64,000 nt of DNA from an uncultured Clostridia bacterium (GTDB lineage Bacteria; Bacillota; Clostridia; Christensenellales; Borkfalkiaceae), in contig CANRAD010000001.1 in assembly GCA_947628505.1 (NCBI GenBank), positions 62,001 through 126,000 of the forward strand. Direction: 5' to 3'. Each line of letters begins with the position of its first letter. Positions within the stretch are counted from its first letter, which is position 1. A model generated the notes under the pieces. The model was given only the letters and a program-made list of their open reading frames with translations. It ran no database searches and was not told the DNA's origin. The translations under genes were made by a program, and so were the position numbers. Positions 60,000 through 64,000 of the stretch are shown here, one piece after another.

Positions 60000-60539
60000 A
60001 TGAACGTGTATGATTTCACTGTTAAAGACCGAAGCGGAAACGATATTTCGCTTTCGCAATACAGAGGGAAAGTACTTTTAATTGTCAATACGGCAACGAG
60101 TTGCGGATTCACTCCTCAGTATGACGACTTGCAGGATTTATACGAGGCGCATCAAAAGGACGGGCTGGAAATTTTGGATTTCCCGTGCAATCAATTCGGC
60201 GAGCAGGCGCCGGGGAGCGACGAAGAAATACACTCGTTTTGCACGGGCAGATTCGGTATAACGTTTCCGCAGTTTGCGAAAATAGACGTTTTCGGGGAAA
60301 ATCAGATTCCGCTTTACAAGTGGCTTGAAGAAAACAGCAAATTCGAGGGATTCAGCGGTTTTATGGGAATGATAGTTTCCGGCGCGGTAAAAAAGAACGA
60401 CAAGGACTACAAAAACAACAGTAAAGTAAAGTGGAATTTCACAAAATTTTTAATAGACAGAGAGGGGAATTTATGCGCTCGCTTCGAGCCGACGACAAAA
60501 ATGTCGGAAGTTAAAAAGCAAGTGGAGGAGCTTCTATAA
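60000..60539 (+). CDS. Glutathione-peroxidase-family thiol peroxidase
   Basis: 179-aa thioredoxin-fold peroxidase of the GPx family. The active-site Cys replaces selenocysteine in NTATSCGFTPQYDDL (about residue 38); the Gln lies in FPCNQFGEQ and the Trp in KWNFTKFL. Clostridia generally lack glutathione, so the reductant is probably thioredoxin. ATG 60000 follows GAGG and AAAGG; a start at 59976 would lie close to the operator. The stop overlaps the TSCPD gene (TAATG). The operon likely responds to organic peroxide. Confidence 0.93.
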   Translation: MNVYDFTVKDRSGNDISLSQYRGKVLLIVNTATSCGFTPQYDDLQDLYEAHQKDGLEILDFPCNQFGEQAPGSDEEIHSFCTGRFGITFPQFAKIDVFGENQIPLYKWLEENSKFEGFSGFMGMIVSGAVKKNDKDYKNNSKVKWNFTKFLIDREGNLCARFEPTTKMSEVKKQVEELL

Positions 60540-60811
60540 TGCACTATCAATACAAGACCGAAAATACTTGCTCAACGCTCATCGATATGGATATAAACGA
60601 CGGAGTTATAAGCAACGTTAAATTTACGGGCGGTTGCAACGGAAATTTAAAGGCAATCCCCATTCTTGTGAACGGTATGACTGCGGACGAAATTGCCGAC
60701 AAACTTTCGGGCGTCATCTGCGGGAGACGGAACACTTCTTGCAGCGACCAACTTTCGAAAGCCGTTCTTGCGGCGAAAAAAGCGGAGCAGGAAGAAAACA
60801 GAAAGGCGTAA
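60539..60811 (+). CDS. TSCPD-domain protein, second copy
   Basis: 90-aa paralogue of the protein at 8897. It starts MHYQYKTENTCST, has VKFTGGCNGNLKA and ends with ICGRRNTSCSDQLSKAV plus a charged tail. It overlaps the gpx stop by one base and lies 10 bases before ohrR, so it is part of the peroxide operon. The conserved Cys residues could serve as a thiol redox or metal site, which would fit the context, but this is inference; the family function is unknown. Confidence 0.87.
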   Translation: MHYQYKTENTCSTLIDMDINDGVISNVKFTGGCNGNLKAIPILVNGMTADEIADKLSGVICGRRNTSCSDQLSKAVLAAKKAEQEENRKA

Positions 60812-60821
60812 AACGAGAATT

Positions 60822-61250
60822 ATGGATAAATACGACGCTTTAAAACTTGAAAATCAGCTGTGTTTTCCCCTATATGCATGCGCGAGGGAAATTGTAAAAA
60901 AATATCGTCCTTATCTTGACGAACTTGACCTTACATACACGCAATATATTGCCATGATGGTTTTTTGGGAGAAAGGGAAGTGCAGTGCAAAGGAGCTCGG
61001 CGAAAAACTTTATCTCGATTCGGGAACGCTTACGCCCGTTTTGAAAAGCCTTGAAAAAAAAGGTTTGGTTAAGCGCGGACGCGCCGAAAGCGATGAACGG
61101 GTGTTAATCGTAAGTATTACCGAAAAAGGCGAAGAGCTTCGCGAACGTGCTGTTGACGTGCCTTTTGAAGTTGCTAAATGTATCGATATCGACGACGGTG
61201 AGTCTGTCGCGCTGTATAAAACGCTATATAAAATTCTTTCCGCTAAATAG
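60822..61250 (+). CDS. ohrR: OhrR-like MarR family peroxide sensor
   Basis: 142-aa MarR-type repressor. The N-terminal segment LENQLCFPLYACARE places the reactive Cys at residue 14, matching Cys15 of Bacillus OhrR, and LTYTQYIAMMVFWEKG is also OhrR-like. The winged-helix core SAKELGEKLYLDSGTLTPVL follows. Oxidation of the Cys by organic peroxide would release DNA. ATG 60822 gives the correct family length; a longer frame from 60693 overlaps the TSCPD gene. It probably represses its own operon through the palindrome at 59956. Confidence 0.92.
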   Translation: MDKYDALKLENQLCFPLYACAREIVKKYRPYLDELDLTYTQYIAMMVFWEKGKCSAKELGEKLYLDSGTLTPVLKSLEKKGLVKRGRAESDERVLIVSITEKGEELRERAVDVPFEVAKCIDIDDGESVALYKTLYKILSAK

Positions 61251-61260
61251 ATTAAAAGAG

Positions 61261-61307
61261 AATCGTGTCGGCGAGGAAAAACCTTTCCGACACGATTATA
61301 TTTTTTT
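61261..61307 (+). terminator. gpx-ohrR operon terminator
   Basis: AATCGTGTCGG/CCGACACGATT with a 15-base loop, followed by ATATTTTTTT. Confidence 0.82.
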
Positions 61308-61345
61308 GTTGCGCAGAATGTTATGATTTAAGCGACGGGAGTTCT

Positions 61346-62221
61346 TTAAAATATTTGTTCTTGCAATTCTTTCAGAAATAGTTCACTGCATTGCGTGAGC
61401 ACTTGATATTTTTTCCATGCGATATCAAGATGTGAAATCACTTCGGGGTATAAGGGGCGGAATGTAAGTTCACGGTCGTTTTCGCCTATGATTTTGTCAA
61501 GACAAACAGCGTAACCGAAGCCTTCTTTAACGAGCAAAGATGCGTTATAGAGCAAATTGTATGTGCCTACGACATTCAATTCGCTTGTCTTTTTGTGAAA
61601 CCAATCGGTGATTATTCCTTTTTCAAGCGAATGTTCTGAGCGAATAATGGGTTTATCCCACAAATCTTCTGGCGTTATGCTTTCTTTTTCCGCAAGCGGG
61701 CTGTCCTTTCTCATCAACACTCCCCAAGTATCGGCGAGCGGTAAGCGCAGATATTCGTATTTGGATAAGTCGGCCGGTTCTATAAAAATGCCGAAGTCGA
61801 GCAAGCCTTTATCCAATTTTTCAGAAACAGCCGATATGTCCCCGCTGAAAAGTCGGATGTGGACGTCCGGGTGCTTAATCTGTATTAAACGTGCGACCTT
61901 CGCAATCAGCCTCATAACATAACTTTCGCCCCCGCCCACATAGATATCCCCGCTTATCGCAGTAACGGGTGCGCATAATTCGTTTTCGGTTTTACTGTAT
62001 AAATCGAGAAGTTCTTCCGCACGCTTTTTCAAAAGTTTACCGGTTTCCGTTAAAGTAATCTTTCTGTTGCCCCTTATAAACAGCGGTTGACCAATTTCTG
62101 TTTCAAGGCGCTTCATTTGCCGCGATAAGTTGGGTTGAGTTGTGAACAAAACTTCCGCAGCCTTTGAAATGCTCTCTTCATTTGCAACCGCCAAAAAATA
62201 GCGCAGTTCTCTCAATTCCAT
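61346..62221 (-). CDS. LysR family transcriptional regulator
   Basis: 291-aa LysR-type regulator. The N-terminal helix-turn-helix starts MELRELRYFLAVANEESIS and continues KAAEVLFTTQPNLSRQMKRL. The periplasmic-binding-like effector domain begins near residue 90 (GDIYVGGGESYVMRLIA). It is divergent from the acetyltransferase-lipoprotein-hydrolase cluster, with about 130 bp between, the classical arrangement in which the LysR protein controls the divergent operon. The effector is unknown. It resembles the CynR/IlvY-like general group only. Confidence 0.9.
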   Translation of the reverse strand: MELRELRYFLAVANEESISKAAEVLFTTQPNLSRQMKRLETEIGQPLFIRGNRKITLTETGKLLKKRAEELLDLYSKTENELCAPVTAISGDIYVGGGESYVMRLIAKVARLIQIKHPDVHIRLFSGDISAVSEKLDKGLLDFGIFIEPADLSKYEYLRLPLADTWGVLMRKDSPLAEKESITPEDLWDKPIIRSEHSLEKGIITDWFHKKTSELNVVGTYNLLYNASLLVKEGFGYAVCLDKIIGENDRELTFRPLYPEVISHLDIAWKKYQVLTQCSELFLKELQEQIF

Positions 62222-62299
62222 AAAAACACCGCCTTTTTGACGAGTTTAACATAAAAATCTATGCTTGTCAATTATGGATATGGTATATAATATAAGTAT

Positions 62300-62328
62300 T
62301 TGACATATGATATTTTTCGTTATATGCT
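62300..62328 (+). promoter_or_regulatory. Promoter of the acetyltransferase operon
   Basis: TTGACA (62300-62305), 17-nt spacer, TATGCT (62323-62328). Upstream TTGTCA (62265-62270) and AT-rich dyads could hold the LysR site. Confidence 0.55.
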
Positions 62329-62351
62329 GAAAGCGTAATTTCGAGGCTATT

Positions 62352-62921
62352 ATGGAAAGAGAAAAGTTTATTGAGGCCATGGCAAAGCGGACGCATATAG
62401 CGGCGGGTTCGGAAATGCATATCCATATGCACGAAATGTCGCAGAGGGCGTTGCAGTACACGTCAAAAATCAATAATTCATATCATGCGCCGGAAGAACT
62501 CAAAAAACTTTTCTTCGAACTTATCGGAAAAGAATATGACGAAACATTCGGGCTGTTTCCGCCTTTTTCCACCGATTACGGACAGAATATTTCAATAGGG
62601 AAGCGCGTCTTTATCAATTCGGGCTGTTGCTTTCAGGATCAGGGCGGCATAGAGATCGGCGACGACGTTCTCATAGGACAGCAAGTGGTAATCGCAACTT
62701 TAAATCACGATTTCAATCCCGAAAAGAGAGGCAATATGTCTCCTTCGCCCGTGAAAATCGGAAATAAAGTTTGGATAGGCGCTCACGCGACGATTTTACC
62801 GGGCGTTACGATAGGCGACGGAGCGGTTGTGGCCGCAGGAGCCGTGGTAACCAAAAGCGTACCCGCGTTTTCGGTCGTTGCGGGCGTTCCCGCAAAAATA
62901 ATAAAAAGCATAGAGCAATAG
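62352..62921 (+). CDS. Maltose/galactoside O-acetyltransferase-like protein
   Basis: 189-aa left-handed beta-helix acetyltransferase. The N-terminal Mac-like helical domain (about 1-60) precedes hexapeptide repeats ([19 protein letters not shown], then [18 protein letters not shown] and [14 protein letters not shown]). The catalytic His is in LNHDFNP. Members transfer acetyl groups from acetyl-CoA to sugars or similar acceptors. GAGG precedes the ATG. It is the first gene of an operon with a lipoprotein and a hydrolase, under likely LysR control. Acceptor unknown. Confidence 0.9.
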   Translation: MEREKFIEAMAKRTHIAAGSEMHIHMHEMSQRALQYTSKINNSYHAPEELKKLFFELIGKEYDETFGLFPPFSTDYGQNISIGKRVFINSGCCFQDQGGIEIGDDVLIGQQVVIATLNHDFNPEKRGNMSPSPVKIGNKVWIGAHATILPGVTIGDGAVVAAGAVVTKSVPAFSVVAGVPAKIIKSIEQ

Positions 62922-62925
62922 AGTT

Positions 62926-63423
62926 ATGAAAAAACTGCTTTTAATAACTTTGACGGCGGTTATGGCGTTATTTGCTTTTTCGGCTTGCGCAACGGAACAA
63001 TCGACGCAACCCGAGCCGGAACGGCCCGGCATAGAAAATAAAGGTGGAAGCGACGCTATGGATGATGAAATTTACTTTACTGTCAACGACGCGGTGATTG
63101 CCGTTGCGCTTGAAAGCAATATTGCCGTCAACGCCCTTAAAGAGCTGTTAAACGAGGGCGATATTACTTATACCGCGAGCGATTACGGCGGTTTTGAAAA
63201 GGTGGGGAATCTCGGGCGTGCACTTCCCCATAGCGATACTCAGATGACGACGGAAGCGGGCGATGTCGTACTATATTCGGGCAATCAAATCGTCATATTT
63301 TACGGCAGCAATTCATGGAGCTATACAAAACTCGGGAGAATACAAGGTTATTCGGCGAGTGAGCTTAAAAACATTCTTACCGAAAAAAATCCCGTTACGA
63401 TAAAAATAAGTGCGGAGCGTTAA
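62926..63423 (+). CDS. Cyclophilin-like-fold lipoprotein
   Basis: 165-aa lipoprotein with signal peptide MKKLLLITLTAVMALFAFSA and lipidated Cys21 (SACATE). A Pro/Glu-rich linker precedes a cyclophilin-like beta-barrel domain (about 50-165) with the family features GNLGRALPHSDTQMTTEAGD and QIVIFYGSNSWSYTKLG. This bacterial family lacks proven prolyl isomerase activity. It starts four bases after the acetyltransferase stop and is followed by an alpha/beta hydrolase. Related gene sets with LysR, hydrolase and cyclophilin-like members occur in gut Firmicutes. Confidence 0.85.
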   Translation: MKKLLLITLTAVMALFAFSACATEQSTQPEPERPGIENKGGSDAMDDEIYFTVNDAVIAVALESNIAVNALKELLNEGDITYTASDYGGFEKVGNLGRALPHSDTQMTTEAGDVVLYSGNQIVIFYGSNSWSYTKLGRIQGYSASELKNILTEKNPVTIKISAER

Positions 63424-63468
63424 ACTTCGCGTTTGAGTTTATAGAAAACATTATCTATGAGGTTTGAA

Positions 63469-64000
63469 ATGGATAACAAATTACAGAATAATTTATGTTT
63501 AACACAAGAATGGGACAAAGTGTTTACAAAGAGCGAAGCGGTAGAGCATAATAAGGCGACTTTTCATAACCGCTACGGTATAACGCTTGTCTGCGACGTA
63601 TATCGCCCGAAAGGCGCTAAGGGCAAACTCCCCGCCATTGCGGTCTGCGGGCCATTCGGGGCGGTCAAGGAGCAGTCTTCGGGGCTGTATGCTCAGGAAA
63701 TGGCAAAACGCGGCTTTCTTGCAATAGCGTTCGATCCTTCGTTTACGGGCGAAAGCGGAGGTGAACCGCGATATGTCGCGTCGCCGGATATCAACACCGA
63801 GGATTTTTGCGCGGCGGTAGATTATCTGTCGTGCCGTGAAGACGCAGACGCCGATAAGATAGGCATAATCGGCATTTGCGGCTGGGGCGGAATGGCCATA
63901 AACGCGGCGGCAATGGACACTCGCATAAAAGCCACGGTTGCCTCGACTATGTACGATATGACGAGAGTCAACGCCAAAGGATATTTCGACGAAGCGGACA
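63469..64000 (+). CDS. Dienelactone-hydrolase-like alpha/beta hydrolase (cut by window end)
   Basis: First about 177 codons of a longer gene that continues past the window. It starts MDNKLQNNLCLTQEWDKVF after GAGG. The alpha/beta-hydrolase core is clear: YRPKGAKGKLPAIAVCGPFG, RGFLAIAFDPSFTGESGG and the nucleophile elbow IGICGWGGMA, with Cys as the probable nucleophile as in YcjY/DLH relatives. It is the third gene of the LysR-divergent operon, 45 bases after the lipoprotein. Substrate unknown; the C-terminal His is outside the window. Confidence 0.88.
   Translation, partial: MDNKLQNNLCLTQEWDKVFTKSEAVEHNKATFHNRYGITLVCDVYRPKGAKGKLPAIAVCGPFGAVKEQSSGLYAQEMAKRGFLAIAFDPSFTGESGGEPRYVASPDINTEDFCAAVDYLSCREDADADKIGIIGICGWGGMAINAAAMDTRIKATVASTMYDMTRVNAKGYFDEAD

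Overview
This window is chromosomal DNA from an anaerobic, spore-forming, low-GC Gram-positive bacterium of the class Clostridia. The evidence is a Spo0A gene, a DUF4364 gene, AdhE, an NfnAB pair, a reverse rubrerythrin, DnaD-type replication proteins and near-uniform sigma-A promoters whose spacing is almost always 17 nt. The mix of genes suggests an uncultured, probably gut-associated lineage; that part is inference. No rRNA, CRISPR array, prophage or transposase gene was seen.

Layout. 1-8.8 kb: M29 aminopeptidase, an RlmI-like methyltransferase, a heterodimeric ABC exporter followed by an ABC-F ATPase, then spo0A. 8.8-10.5 kb: a TSCPD protein, tRNA-Leu with an unusual array of tRNA-tail repeats, and a TetR regulator facing a small membrane protein. 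11-18 kb: adhE with a small-molecule kinase, then nfnAB. 18-23 kb: DUF4364, two hypothetical proteins, an ECF S component with coaX, homoserine dehydrogenase and a thioesterase. 23-30 kb: an AT-rich YjbR-type gene next to tRNA-Ser and a second tRNA-tail repeat, gdhA, proBA, tRNA-Pro, tRNA-Gly, mntP and a MurG-like gene. 30-41 kb: TetR, PAP2, fba and gap, a highly structured riboswitch-like leader before a lipoprotein, ychF, argS-gph, reverse rubrerythrin, a Cys-rich small protein and YihY. 41-47 kb: DegV, ilvA-ridA, tRNA-Ser and a DnaD protein with a zinc-ribbon tail. 46.6-59.7 kb: one long run of plus-strand genes (sbcDC, a degenerate hydrolase, lepB, ACT/UPF0210, pepF, dnaB, tsaC, ywlE, rpiB). 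60-64 kb: a peroxide-response operon (gpx, TSCPD, ohrR) and a LysR-divergent acetyltransferase/lipoprotein/hydrolase cluster cut by the window end.

How the genes work together. Amino-acid metabolism is well represented: gdhA and proBA route glutamate to proline, hom feeds threonine, and ilvA with ridA deaminates threonine and clears the reactive imine. Central carbon and redox metabolism is covered by fba, gap, adhE and nfnAB. Oxygen and peroxide defence comes from the reverse rubrerythrin and the gpx-ohrR operon, which has a good OhrR-type palindrome at its start site.

The most unusual observations are: (1) a roughly 220-nt structured leader at 34.8-35.0 kb with a terminator just before a lipoprotein gene and a visible alternative pairing; (2) repeats downstream of tRNA-Leu and tRNA-Ser that copy the tRNA 3' end from the same T-loop position and share a hairpin block at the junction; (3) a DnaD protein ending in what looks like the helicase-binding domain of DnaI without an ATPase; (4) several promoters that put the predicted +1 on the start codon (leaderless mRNA); and (5) an alpha/beta-hydrolase that has lost its nucleophile and His.
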